Assembly: GCF_000687475.1 (NCBI RefSeq)
Contig: NC_057321.1
Span: forward strand, 1,178,001-1,242,000
Length of the DNA stretch: 64,000 nt
Direction of reading: 5' to 3'
Source: Ustilaginoidea virens
Taxonomy: Eukaryota; Ascomycota; Sordariomycetes; Hypocreales; Clavicipitaceae
The notes under the pieces were generated by a model. That model did not search any database, was not told the origin of the DNA, and worked only from the letters and a program-made list of their open reading frames with translations. The position numbers and the translations under genes are program-made. Within the stretch, counting starts at the first letter, position 1. Every line of letters begins with the position of its first letter. Below are positions 46,523 to 57,265 of the stretch, one piece after another.

Positions 46523-46990
46523 TCACAGGGGCTCTTCGGTATCTCCTAGTCTGCGCCTGAGCGCTTCAGTCCGATCAGCCATGGCGGTAGGGGCAAGTTT
46601 CTTGTCGTGCATGATCCGTAGAGGGTCAACTAGTGGAGATCTGACAGCTTCGCAATTCTCATAGAGCTCATACAAGCCAAGCCTCTGCACAGTGGTGTGT
46701 AGCGTCAAAGAAGAAGAGATTGCCTGTTGAGGGAGCTCGCGCGCAATCACAGCGAGGAAGAAGTAGATACGATTACTCCTATATACAGCTTGATCGACTT
46801 GTCGATTGGCTTGTACGGAGGGGGATATCCGAGGGTTATTACGTGTGTACATCTGTCGCGACTGCTGCAGCAGCAACTTATGCGCCGTCACCGCGACGGA
46901 CACCTTGAAAGTCAGGCGAGCGGACACGGCCTTGACGGCGCAATGCTCTTCTTGGTCGGCCCTGGTCACGGGCGGGGGTCGATCCGACGA
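46523..46990 (-). other. Orphan open frame, possible gene remnant
   Basis: The C-terminal half of this minus-strand frame (LYELYENCEAVRSPLVDPLR, then HDKKLAPTAMADRTEALRRR) looks protein-like. The N-terminal half does not, and no start context or domain is seen. It lies directly upstream of the adenylosuccinate lyase relic on the same strand. It may be the last exon of an eroded gene. Confidence 0.3.
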
Positions 46991-48695
46991 TGCCAATCGG
47001 CTGTGCCATTGGTTTGAATCTCGGTCCTAGAGGAACGTGGGGCTTGATGGATACCCGCCGAGGGCCAAAAAGCGGTGGTGTGTGCACTGCGCGGAGAAAC
47101 GCATGACGCCATGGTCAGCGTCTCCCTGTGCCGGTTGCATCCCTACGCACGGAGTAGTTGTATGTACATAGTAGTTTCCAAAAGATGGTGTGCAGAGGTC
47201 TGCTCGAGCGCACGACGACCGCTTGGATCGGGGAGCCGTACGTCTGTCTGTCTGTCTGTCTGTCTGTCTTTCCTGTGTGTCGTTCTTGGAGGTGGGGAAC
47301 GCCTGGCCTTGCAGAATGAGACGGTGGCCATGACAATGAGGCTTAAACCAAGGCGGCTGCTGCTTCGCAAGACGTGCCTGGCATCATGAGTGCTTGGCCG
47401 AGCGGGCGGGCGTTTTCGTGGGATTAGACGGGTGTTCTTGAAAATTTGTGCCGCCTTTTTTTTTTTTTTTTTCTTACGAGGACGAGGCACGAGTTTTGGT
47501 GCGGAGCAGAAACGAAGCAAAGCGAAGCAAAAAGGGCCGGTCAACGGCTCTCTCTCACCCCGCCAGGTCGTGCCTTCCTCCCGAGTCCCCAAGTTAGTCG
47601 AGGCCCTGCGCGGCAAGTGATGCCCCAGGCAGTCCGTGCGTACTCCTCTGCACGTACTGTACGTCCGGTCGCAATCGCCGCACAAGTCTTTGGTCCACCG
47701 AGCGATTTCTTTTTTTTTGTCTTTTTTTTTTTTTTTTTTCAAATGCCCCTCCCCGCCCCCTCCCCCCAAATCCCCCCGTGCGGAGCTGCTCTGTACCACA
47801 GAAGCCGGATGCAAGCAGGTTCGATAGCTCGACCAGCGATGCGCGCTGCACGCCATTGGGGCCCTGCGAGGTGACGTTGCAGGGATGCCGCCCCCGCCGG
47901 CTGGCGCGCGACCCAATCAGGCGCGGGTGCTAGACGCCGGCCGGCGTGGAAAGTGCAAAGTGTGTCGGCAGGCGCCCCCGTCACTGGCCCAGCCGACATG
48001 CAGCGTAAGCGCCCGACAGGCCTGCAGTCAACCACCATCTTGACTCAACTCTTCCCCCTCTTCACGCCCGCCAGCTTGATGGGCATGGTCATGGGCATAG
48101 GCGGCATGCAGCGTGCAGCGTGCAGCGTGCAGCCCAGCCTGCAAGATGCAGAGGACGAGTGCCACCGACATCGAGGATGCGGCTGACCACTCCCGTCGAG
48201 ACCCGCCGCGCTGGCCACGGGACGCCATATAACACCCACCGACGCCTCGACCTCGTCCGTTCCTCTCCTCTTCTTCTCTTTCTTCTTCAGCAAGTTCCTT
48301 CAACTCAAATCCTCGTTTTCTGTTTTTACCTCGTGTGTTTTTTTTTTTCTTTCCCCTTGCTTGTTTGCCATTGCGTCGTAGAGCTGGTCTCTACTTTCCC
48401 TTCTTAATTTACGTCGTCTCTGCAAGTTGTGATATCTTTTTTTATATCCACAGCCACGATTCACAAATCTCTTTCGAAAAAAGTTGCGGGTCAGCTTGTA
48501 GAGGCGAATTCCACCCCATCAATAATTTATTGCTGCATATTTATTTATTTTTTTGACGTTTATTTTGCATACACCGACTTAATACACCTGTAATAACGGA
48601 CTACCTGGATTTTACTTGCTCGCCACGCTCCAAAATTTGGCTGAATCGTTGCTTAATTCCTTCGCATATCAAATTATCACGCCACCTCTGCCATC
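46991..48695. other. Long promoter/leader region of the EsdC-like gene
   Basis: About 1.7 kb without a gene. It contains a GTCT tetranucleotide repeat (about 47240-47268), T runs at 47457-47472 and 47708-47739, and a triple gcagcgtgcagcgtgcagc repeat near 48108-48130. From about 48290 to 48690 the plus strand is T-rich, which fits a long 5' leader of the gene that starts at 48696. Confidence 0.5.
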
Positions 48696-49640
48696 ATGTC
48701 GGCTATTCAACTTTCCTTCTCTCTTCGCGTCTCCTCGGGCGTCAAGACTGTGCACCTTCTCGGCTCATGGGACAACTACGTTGGTCAGCTCCCTCTGTCC
48801 AAGGACAAGTCTAGTTCCAAATCCGGATCCTGGAAGGGAACCTTTCGGTTCCAAAACTCAACCCTGGAGCCTGGCCAGCGATATTGGTACTACTACATTG
48901 TCGACGGCTACCACGTCGCCCACAACCCCAGTGTCAGCTCGACGGTCGAGCCCACCACCGGCCGTGAACTCAACATTCTCGACGTGCCGTCAGACAAGTC
49001 GTCTTCCCGTCACCACAAGTCGTCGTCTTCCAAGGAGCACAAGTCGTCGTCGTCCAAGGAGCACAAGTCGTCGTCCAAGCCGAGCAGCAAGAGCTCATCG
49101 CGCCAACATTCCTCCAAGGATGCCCACAAGTCCTCACGCAGCAGCCGGGCGTCCTTGTCGGTCGACATCCCCAAGGGACGCCCCCTCTCCGTGTCGCAGA
49201 TTCAGGCTCCCAAGCCCGTGTCCCCCTACGCCACCAAGCACATCCTCAACTCGGACTACTACGGCAACCAACAGATTGAGGAGCTCACGGCCCGGTTCGG
49301 CAGCGCCGGCATCGACGACGACGACGACTACGTCACGACCAACTTTAGCACGTCCCCCGTGTCTTCCAGCGGCTCTTCGTTGTCGTACCGCTCCGACAGC
49401 TCCTCGCCCAACTCGTCGCTCTCCGGCTACAGCACGCCCAGCTCCGACTGCAGCTCCTGCACGTGCGAGCGCTACGGAATCACCCGCAGGGGGGAGCGTG
49501 TCAAGCTCGACTGCGGCGGCTCACGATGCGGCTACGGAGATGACAGCTCCGACTGCTCCAGCTACACGAGCGACAGCGAGGATGAAGACGGCGCCTACGC
49601 CCACAGCCCCTCCCGCCGCCACGGCATGATTGTCACTTGA
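48696..49640 (+). CDS. esdC: EsdC-like protein with AMPK-beta glycogen-binding domain
   Basis: Resembles EsdC, described in Aspergillus nidulans as required for early sexual development. Single exon, 314 aa. Residues 5-95 form a CBM48-type glycogen-binding domain, as in AMPK beta subunits: VKTVHLLGSWDNYVGQLPLS, then YWYYYIVDGYHVAHNPSVSS. A long disordered region follows (about 100-155) made of repeated KSSSSKEH and KSSS units, encoded by a short degenerate DNA repeat. The C-terminal third is Ser-rich with CTCERYGITRRGERVKLDCGGSRCGY, a Cys cluster, and an acidic stretch before the end. The name is by family resemblance; the molecular role of EsdC is not settled. Confidence 0.82.
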   Translation: MSAIQLSFSLRVSSGVKTVHLLGSWDNYVGQLPLSKDKSSSKSGSWKGTFRFQNSTLEPGQRYWYYYIVDGYHVAHNPSVSSTVEPTTGRELNILDVPSDKSSSRHHKSSSSKEHKSSSSKEHKSSSKPSSKSSSRQHSSKDAHKSSRSSRASLSVDIPKGRPLSVSQIQAPKPVSPYATKHILNSDYYGNQQIEELTARFGSAGIDDDDDYVTTNFSTSPVSSSGSSLSYRSDSSSPNSSLSGYSTPSSDCSSCTCERYGITRRGERVKLDCGGSRCGYGDDSSDCSSYTSDSEDEDGAYAHSPSRRHGMIVT

Positions 49641-50642
49641 GGAGCAATAAAAAAGAGGAGAGATGCTGGAAAGTGAGTTGTCGCGGTCCAAGAGGGCGGC
49701 CGACCCGGCGCCTGCTCGGCCCCAGAATGTTACATTCTGGCTACATGTCGGCAAAGAGGACTTGTGTGCCACCGCCACGTTGCGTTGGGAGTTTCAGTTC
49801 TACATCATATTCACCTTGATCCCCTCACGCGCACGAGGAAGCGGAGCCAGGCACCAAGCCGGTCTTGGGTTAGTCTGCGCGCCCTCCCGACGGCGTTGTT
49901 GAAGACTAATGGGTCGATGCTGCGGCCCCCCGCATAGACGTTTCCCGGCGCGGCACGTCTTTTGCGGGCGAATTTTTTTTTTTTGTTTTGTCGGGTTCAA
50001 GCAAGCCGAGGTTGCTTTTGGGCTTGCACCCGTCCGCCGCTCCAGACAAGGACAGCGCTCTGTTGGTTTGTTTTTGGCAGACAGGGACCGGCTGGCACAG
50101 GTTAGCCTTATCTGGCAAGGACAGCGCTCCGTTTTGAGTTGCAGACGCGGGGGTTGGCTTTGAACGGTAAAAGGCGGCCTTATGGCAAGGACAGCGCTCC
50201 GGTTGTTTTTTCCACCTTGGGCTTTTACAAGCTGGTTTTTACAGACGGGGACCAGCTGCTGATGGAAGAGGGGGCCTTTGCTGCCGTGGGCACAAGGCGT
50301 CAGTCAGTAGAGGTTGTAACGCACGTCGGCAGTAGACTCGGCTCGGTACGTAGGCTAGGCGTTAGACCTCTGGTCGAACAGACGACGGTTGAATTGAATC
50401 TGTTCACACAAAATTATCCCCTCGGCGTGCGTGCATAAAATTCAATTAGCCGTCGCATATTTGTCGGGCATGCAACTGCCACGGCTACCCCGCCAGTTGG
50501 CAGAGACAGCCAGGCACCAAGGGGGTCAACAACTCCAGCCAAGAGTAGAAAAAGCAGAAGCCCGCGACTTCAACGCCCAACGCCGCGTGCTTGCAGACCC
50601 TTGCAACGTTTCGACTTTGACCAGACTTTCTTCTCCCTCGCC
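49641..50642. other. Intergenic with an imperfect ~70-bp tandem repeat
   Basis: About 1 kb between two plus-strand genes. The middle holds an imperfect tandem repeat (50046-50260, listed separately). The rest shows no gene. Confidence 0.55.
50046..50260. repeat. Imperfect ~70-bp tandem repeat, three copies
   Basis: The word aaggacagcgctc occurs at 50048, 50117 and 50187, with spacings of 69 and 70 bp. Each is followed at a similar distance by a cagac-ggga-like word (about 50090, 50141, 50243). Confidence 0.75.
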
Positions 50643-51853
50643 ATGGCGGCTCCCCCGCCCCCCCTGATCGACTCCCACGTCCACCTGTACCCCGCGAGCG
50701 AAGCCGCCTCGCTGGCGTGGTGCCCGCCCGAGCACCCGCTGCACGGCCAGCGCTCCGTCGCCGAGTACCAGCAGGCGACGGCGGCGGCGACGGCGGCGGC
50801 AACGGCGCCCTCTCTGGCCGGCTTCGTCGCCGTCGAGGCCGACCGTACGAGCGCCCTCGACGACCCCGACCTGGACCTGGACCCCCTCCATGACCCGGAC
50901 CGCGACTCCCACCACCCCCCCGGCTGGGACGCCCCCCTCCGGGAGGTCGCCTTCCTCAGCCGCGTGGCCCTCGGCCAGCCCCGGCCGGGCGAGGGCCACG
51001 CCGCCGCCGACGCGCGCCTGTGCCTGGCCATGATCCCCTGGGCCCCGGTGCCCAGCGGGCCCGCCCTCCTGGAGCGCTACCTGGAGCGCGTCGAGGCCGC
51101 CGCCGGCGCCGCGTGGCCCAAGGTCCGCGGCTTCCGCTACCTCCTGCAGGACAAGCCGCACGGCACCATGCTGACCGACGCCTTTGTCGACGCCCTCAAG
51201 CTGCTCGGCCGGCGGGGCTTCGTCTTCGAGGTCGCCGTCGACCAGCACCGCCGCGGCAAGAGGCAGCTCGACGAGGTGGCCGAGATGATAGGCCGCGCGC
51301 ACGACGGCGTCGCCGACGACGCCCACAAGCTGACCTTTATCCTGAGTATGCCCCCCCCGTCCCGGGCCCCCTCCCCTTGGCCTCGTCTTCAAACCCCCCC
51401 CCCCCCCCCCCCCCCCCGCTGATCCCCCTTCACCCGCTGAAACTCTTGCCAGACCACCTGTGCAAGCCCGACCTGGCCATCTACAACGTCGCCTCGGACC
51501 CCGGCTTCCGCGCCTGGCGCACCGCCATGTACGCCCTCTCCAAGGCGCCCCGCACGTACGTCAAGCTGTCGGGCGGCTTCGCCGAGATGCCCGACGCGCT
51601 GCGCGCCCAGCCCGCCGCGCACGTGTTCCGCTCCGTCCTGGCCTGGCTGGGCGTCGTGCTCGCCACCTTTGGGCCCGCCCGCATCATGTTCGGCAGCGAC
51701 TGGCCCGTCTGCACGCTCGGCGGGCTGGGCGACGACGCCTGGCCCAAGTGGCGCGACGTGGTGGACAAGATGTGCTGGATGGCCAGCCTGTCGGACGAGG
51801 AGCGCGCCATGGTCTTTGGCGGCACCGCCCGGCAAGCGTACGGTCTGGGGTGA
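50643..51853 (+). CDS. Amidohydrolase family 2 (TIM-barrel metal-dependent hydrolase)
   Basis: Predicted metal-dependent hydrolase of the COG3618/amidohydrolase-2 class, which includes lactonases and decarboxylases; the substrate is unknown. Two exons, 50643-51345 and 51453-51853, give 367 aa. The metal site HxH is in LIDSHVHLYP (H12, H14). WPKVRGFRYLLQDKP, GFVFEVAVDQ, VKLSGGFAEM and FGSDWPVC are typical barrel strands, the last with the conserved Asp. The N-terminal 100 residues include an Ala-rich and Asp/Pro-rich insert. The intron contains a run of about 21 Cs. Codon use is extremely GC-rich at third positions compared with the genes at 29-44 kb. Confidence 0.85.
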
Positions 51854-52555
51854 GTTGCATGGTGCGTGATGCCGTTTGAGACGAGGCCGGGCGCGCTGGC
51901 CGTTGGTGTTGGGTGTCGTTGGCATTGGCGGTGTTGATGTTGTTGTCCATGGTGGCAGCAATCTCGTCAATTTAATATCATTTCCAGAATCAGTCCAGAA
52001 CCATGTCCATAATCATGTCCAGATCAAGTCCAGAAATCGAGTCCAACTTGCCGTACTGTAATCAAGTCCACAACGCCGATGCAGTTTATAGTATACAGCG
52101 CAAAGTCAAGGCGATTAATATATACAGTTTATAACAGCTACAATTACACTGATTATAATTCACAGTAATTATATGCTATAATTATATCTCACAATACTTG
52201 TATTTTATACTACTGATATTTCACAACATCTATAGTGTAGTATCTGCAGTTCACCACACTACAGTCGCAACTCATCACAACAACAGCCCAACAGTTACAA
52301 CAGTCAACAGTCAACAGTCACAATAGTCACAATAGTCAACATCACAACAGTCAACATCACAACAGCCAACATCACAACAGCCAACATCACAACAGTCAAC
52401 ATCACAACAGTCAACATCACAACAGTCAACATCACAACAGTCAACATCACAACAGTCAGCATCACAACAGTCAACAGTCACAATGCTACAGTTTCCGGCC
52501 CGCTTCTACTCATAACACATCAGTCATTCATGCTACAGCCCAGCCTCGTCAGTCA
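51854..52555. other. Intergenic with AT-rich island and minisatellite
   Basis: About 700 bp between the amidohydrolase stop and the coiled-coil gene stop. An AT-rich stretch (about 52080-52240) is followed by a CAACA-rich tandem region. No gene is seen. Confidence 0.6.
52338..52478. repeat. 15-bp minisatellite
   Basis: About nine copies of the 15-base unit caacatcacaacagt with few variants (c for t in two, g for a in one). Shorter related caacagt and cacaatagt words flank it on the left. Confidence 0.92.
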
Positions 52556-54204
52556 TTATTCCTGCCCTCGCCCCCGATAGTTGCCCATCTTCTCAATCGA
52601 ACTCATGATGCCGCTCCTGGCCCCCGGCCGCGGCAGCCCCCCGCTCCCCCGTCTCACGTGCCCCGGCGCGCGGATCGCCGACCCCGGCCCCCGCAGCCCC
52701 GACATTCCCGCCCCTGCCGCTGCTCCTACCCCCCCCCTGCCGGCACCCGGGATGCGCGCGCCGTCTGCCGCTGCTCTCGGCGTCTTCACCCCCGCGCGCT
52801 GGTGGTCCTGCCGCTCCGGAGGCTGCGCCGGGCCCCACGCCGCCGCGGCAGCCTGCTCGGCCCGCCCGTGATGCGGAGCGCCGCCCGCCGCCGCCGCCAT
52901 GCTCTGCATGCTCTGCATGCTCATCATCTCCTCGGCCAGCTGCACCAGCTCGCCCTTCTCGACCCTCTCCTTCTCCAGCATGGTCCTCAGCTCCTTGTTG
53001 TCCCGCTTCACCGTCGAGACAATCGCCTCGAGACGCTGTACGTCCGCGCTGAGCTCCTTGATGGTCGCTCCGTCCTTGGCCGCCTGCGCTGTTCGCTCCT
53101 CCGCTGCTGCCGCTGCCGCCGCCGCTGCCGCTGCTGCTTCCGTGGCGCCGCCATCTTCGGGCCTCGTTGGCGTGCTCGCGTCCCGACGGCTGCGCAGCGC
53201 ATCGTTCTCGCTGCCCACCTGTTCGATGCGCGCCTCGAGCTCCTTGACGCGCTTCTCCCAGCGAGCCTCGTACGACTTCTTCAGCGCGGCCACCTTTGTT
53301 TCGTGCTTGCCCTTGTACAGAGCGTGGAGCTCCCGGGCCACCCGCTCGACGGCCATCTCCACGTCGCGGCTTGACGCCGCCGCCGCCGCTGATGCCGCCG
53401 TCGCCGGGCCGTCCTTGACCCCCCTTTCGCAGCCCTTGCCGGCTCGCATGCCGGCCATCTTGCTCTCGGCCTCCTGGTGCATCATCTCGGCGGCCTCTCT
53501 GCGCTTCTCGCTCTCCTCCAGCTTGCGCTCCAGCTCCTCCCGGTCCTGCCGGCACGTCGCGACCTCATCCTTGATCTTGCGGAGCACCTTGTCCATGTCC
53601 CGCCCACGCTTCTCCCAGTCCCCCTTTTCCGCAGACAGCCGCTCGTTCAAGGCCCGCTCCTCGCGCAGCTGCTCCATAGACTCGCCGACCCGCTTCTCGG
53701 CGTCGCCGACCGCGCTTTTGAGCGAGTGCACCTCGGCTTCCTTGCCGCTCAGCGACGCCTTGAGGGAGCTGATTTCCGACAGGAAGCCGGACTTGAGGGA
53801 CTCCAGCTCGCGCGGCGTGATGGAGGGCAGGCTCCGGGGAGTCGGCATCGGCGGGATGTCGAAGTCGATGAGGCTGGCGGTGAGCTGTCGCCGGCTGGGC
53901 GTGGCCGAGACGGCTGGCATGGTCCGTGACGGGGACAGGCCGCCACGCTTGCCGGGCGACTTTGGCGGAGGGAAGCGCAGCTGGTCGGTAAAGTCCATGA
54001 GCAGGTTGGTGGTGTTGCTTCCGGTGCTGCCAGACGACGACGGCGGCCGCTGCTGCTGCTGATGCTGCTTGATCCGGGGCGTGAGCCCGTCAAAGGCCGA
54101 GTGCTTGGTCGCGCCCTGGCCCAGCGTCGCAAAAACCGTCATGTTTGGCACCACCGAGAAGGTGCTAAAAGTGCTGACGGCGGTATCGTCCGGGCCGGCC
54201 GTCT

Positions 54205-54237
<33 letters not shown>

Positions 54238-54405
54238 TCTGCTCTGCATCGGCATCCGCCGCCGCTGTTTCTGCAGCAGGCCCTTGGAAATGGAGCAAAT
54301 CACTTTGCTCGTCGTTGAAAACCTCCACGGCTCTTTCCAAGCCGTCCAGAGGCCTCTTGCGCTCCTTGCTCGCTCGCCGCGCGTCGTCGCCGCACTTGAC
54401 CTCGT

Positions 54406-54440
<35 letters not shown>

Positions 54441-54817
54441 CCCTCGTGAGGGTTGATCTTGACGGGGAACCGGGACGACGGCGACAGCTTCCTCGGGCTT
54501 CTCTGCCGAGGCGGCAGGCCGTCGCCGCCGCCCCTCTGCTCCGCCAGCATCTTCAGCGGCGACAGCTCGGTCCCGGACAGCACGCGACCGTGCCGGGGCT
54601 GCTTGGGCGGCAAGGCCGCATTCTCCTGGTCCATGTCGGCGGCCGCCACGCGCGGCGAGCAGCCCAGCGGAGCAGCCTCGCGGGCTGCGGCTGCGGCTGC
54701 GGCTGCGCTCGTGCAAGCGGCAGAGGCCCGGGCCTCGTACTGGTCGTATTTTCTTTTGCTCGGAGGCGTGGCTCTGTTAAGGCTGGCCTCGGTGGCGGGC
54801 GAGAGCGGCGATTCCAT
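52556..54817 (-). CDS. Coiled-coil protein, Ala- and Asp-rich
   Basis: Function not recognised with confidence; the layout resembles fungal proteins annotated as kinetoplast-associated-like or spindle/Fin1-like. Single exon, 753 aa, from the ATG at 54817 (MESPLSPATEAS). The longer open frame above it starts at TTG and reads poly-Asn from a trinucleotide repeat. Residues 1-340 are disordered: Ser-Pro motifs (SPRKLSPSSR, GGLSPSRTMP), EGEGEGEGEDEDEDE and DADADADAD runs, HQQQQ. From about 355 to 690 heptad-like helices form a long coiled coil (LESLKSGFLSEISSLKASL, LREERALNERLSAEKGDWEK). Poly-Ala stretches interrupt it. The C-terminus is Gly/Arg-rich. The many SP/TP sites suggest CDK control, by inference only. 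Confidence 0.72.
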
Positions 54818-54936
54818 GATGAGCAGGGCAGGAAGGGGAAAAGGCAGCAAAAGAAGACAGTCGGTCCGCACGTCTGGTAGCCAACGGCGCCATGCAGTCA
54901 GTCCGGTGGGAGCTTGTGTTGATCCTCGGTGATCTG

Positions 54937-55000
54937 CGTTGTTGTTGCTGTTGTTGCTGTTGTTGCTGTTGTTGCTGCTATTGTTGTTGTTGTTGTTATT
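54937..55000. repeat. GTT/GCT trinucleotide repeat
   Basis: Repeated (gttgttgct) and gtt units, read directly. It lies in the presumed 5' leader of the coiled-coil gene (minus strand). Confidence 0.9.
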
Positions 55001-55654
55001 ATTCGGTCCTTTCGTCAAAGGGTCTGCAAGAAGCGGTCGGTTAATCCGTCACTCAAAACACCCGAGACAGATCCACTTGAGCGAGTGGAGTGGTTGGCCC
55101 GGCAACGAGGCCGCGTCACGTGGGCTTCTCGGACGGCGGGAACGTGCGAGTACGGAGTACTGTATGCATCTTGGGGGTTACAAGCGCCGCTTTGCCTGAA
55201 CAATGCCCATGATACCTTGCCGTGGCTTATCCAGTGCCCATCCGCGGTCGTCATATTCCTCCAAAGCACATGGTAGCCAAGCCAAGCCCATCCGTCAAGG
55301 CCGTCCATCCCTCCCAGCTGCCACACCCCCAGCCAGCTGCCAGCTGCCAGCAAACAACACCCATTCACCCACCTCCAACACTCCGCCATCCTTTACATTT
55401 CACATCTGCCCTTGGCCTCCAGCTTGATCGTGACAAACCTTTTGGCGCTCGACCTCGCCGTCGGCAGCCTCCCGCCAGGCCCAGGCCCAGGCCAGGCACC
55501 AAACTCAAACGCCACTACACCTTGACGCCCAGGCCGAAACTCTAAACATCCCGCGGCGCCACCGCCGCACCCCCTTCCCCACAGGGCAAGAATTCGCATG
55601 CGGGACGGGCCAGAGCTCGGAAAAAGCTAAACGCGAAGAACAGCAAACAAGGTC

Positions 55655-55755
55655 GACAGCTACAGCTACAGCTACGCGGGCAAGCCGACACGCAAAGTGC
55701 AAACAAGGTCGACAGCCACAGCCACAGCTACAGCTACAGCTACAGCTACAGCTAC
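55655..55755. repeat. ACAGCT hexanucleotide repeat in two blocks
   Basis: Two blocks of acagct separated by a unique stretch; both are preceded by aaggtcgacag, which suggests that the block itself was duplicated. Confidence 0.85.
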
Positions 55756-55828
55756 CGCTACGCGGACACCCAATCGGCCTGGGCACAAGACCAGACCAGA
55801 CCAGACGGCAGGCAACGAAAAGCAAAGC

Positions 55829-55860
<32 letters not shown>

Positions 55861-57265
55861 AGGCTGCATTGCAGACGCGACGTCAGTGGGTGCCGCCACC
55901 TCGTGGCTGCGTGCACATGTCGGCCGACGCGTCCCGCCCAGCTGAGGCGTCACCACGTCGCGCGAGCGTCTGTATTACCACTCACTCTACGTGGTCTAGT
56001 TATCATACACACATCTCACCCGACCAGGCCAGCATCTAACTGCCCCAATGCCGATTAACATGGGAAAACCTAGGAAACGCGAGTGCCGGGAGGCAAACTT
56101 GTGCATTCGCTGGGTCAAACGCGCGAGCGTACGTACACAAGATAAAATAAAATAAAAAAAAAAAAAGCTTTTATTGGTCTCATCTCATAAAGTCGTTACT
56201 TGGGCGTAAGAAAAATAATCCTGTCCAACACACAGCCTCTTTAGCGCTTTTTTTTCTTGGTCTTGACGCAAAAGGAAAACAGCATGGCAAAAAGCATCCG
56301 TCATAAGTCATCAGCGTTCTTCCGACATGTCCATCCTCTTCCCCTTCCAAACACGCCATCCGCTGCATCGGGAGGGAAAAGAGGCTCAACGGAGAAAGAG
56401 GTGAAAACAGGTAGAGTTCTGTTGAGCTCGAGTGGCGCGGCCGCATGCGTGCGCCCACAAAAAACAAAAAAACCCACGCTTCGTCTGCCGCCTGGGAATC
56501 GTAACAGGCCGGGACCGAGAGTGGGTGCGCGTCGTCTTCGTCCCGGCGGGCTAGCCTACTGCATCGAGTGCGTCTGGAGCCCAAAGTTTGCAGTTTGACA
56601 GTCGCGCAAAACCTTGGAATGGATCCAAAAAGAACAAGGAAAAAATAAGAGAAAAAAGACAAAGCAAAAAGAAACAAGAAACAAGCCAGAAACAGGACGG
56701 GAAAAAGAGCTTTACCAATCCAATCACGGAAACACTAATTAATTCCCCGTCCGCATCTCATTAGCCGTGTACATCCCGTAACAGGGCATGCTAAACATGG
56801 AAGTAGGGGGGACGTGGCACATCAGCGTGCCATTGGTGCAAGCGCCGACCGGAGGGGGGGGGGGGGAGAAAGAGACTGCCAAAGTACAAGGGAGCAAAAG
56901 TAAAAGAAAAAAAGGAAAGAAAAACAAGGGGACAGAACAAAACCATCTGTTGGCAGTCATTGTTGGAGGCGGCGTAGCATTCCATTCTGTTCCGTTCATT
57001 ATGGGCAAAGTGCCACTTCATCGTGAGTCGAGGCCCCAGTGAAAGAAAAAGGAACTTCTCTTCAATGCCAGGAAAATTCCAAAAAAAAAAAAAAAAAAAG
57101 GAGAGATGAGGAGAGAGAAAACAAGAAAAGAAAAGAAGAGGGGGGGAAACGCCATTGAGTGAAATCTTTCAACATGATACGGAGCACATCATCATCTCTT
57201 GACCGTCCCGGACCCAAGAGAAAAAAAAACATGGTCCCGCCGGGATGGTACACGACCAAGAGACC

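Larger units (their letters stand above)
54818..57265. other. Intergenic, rich in microsatellites
   Basis: About 2.4 kb. Holds a GTT/GCT trinucleotide region (54937-55000), an ACAGCT hexanucleotide region (about 55655-55755), a GCT run (about 55829-55860), A runs near 56150-56165 and 57077-57098, and a G run near 56854-56868. A TACGGAGTA word is at 55151. No gene is supported. Confidence 0.6.

Noticed and set aside
46999..47040. Possible tRNA B box (ggtttgaatct)
   Set aside because: No acceptor stem or A box at the right spacing could be found.
52899..54062. 387-residue Ser/Ala-rich frame on the plus strand
   Set aside because: Antisense to the coiled-coil gene; the composition mirrors its Ala/Glu/Arg codons.
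54818..55018. Poly-Asn N-terminal extension of the coiled-coil gene
   Set aside because: The frame begins with TTG and the Asn run comes from a non-coding trinucleotide repeat; the first ATG is at 54817.
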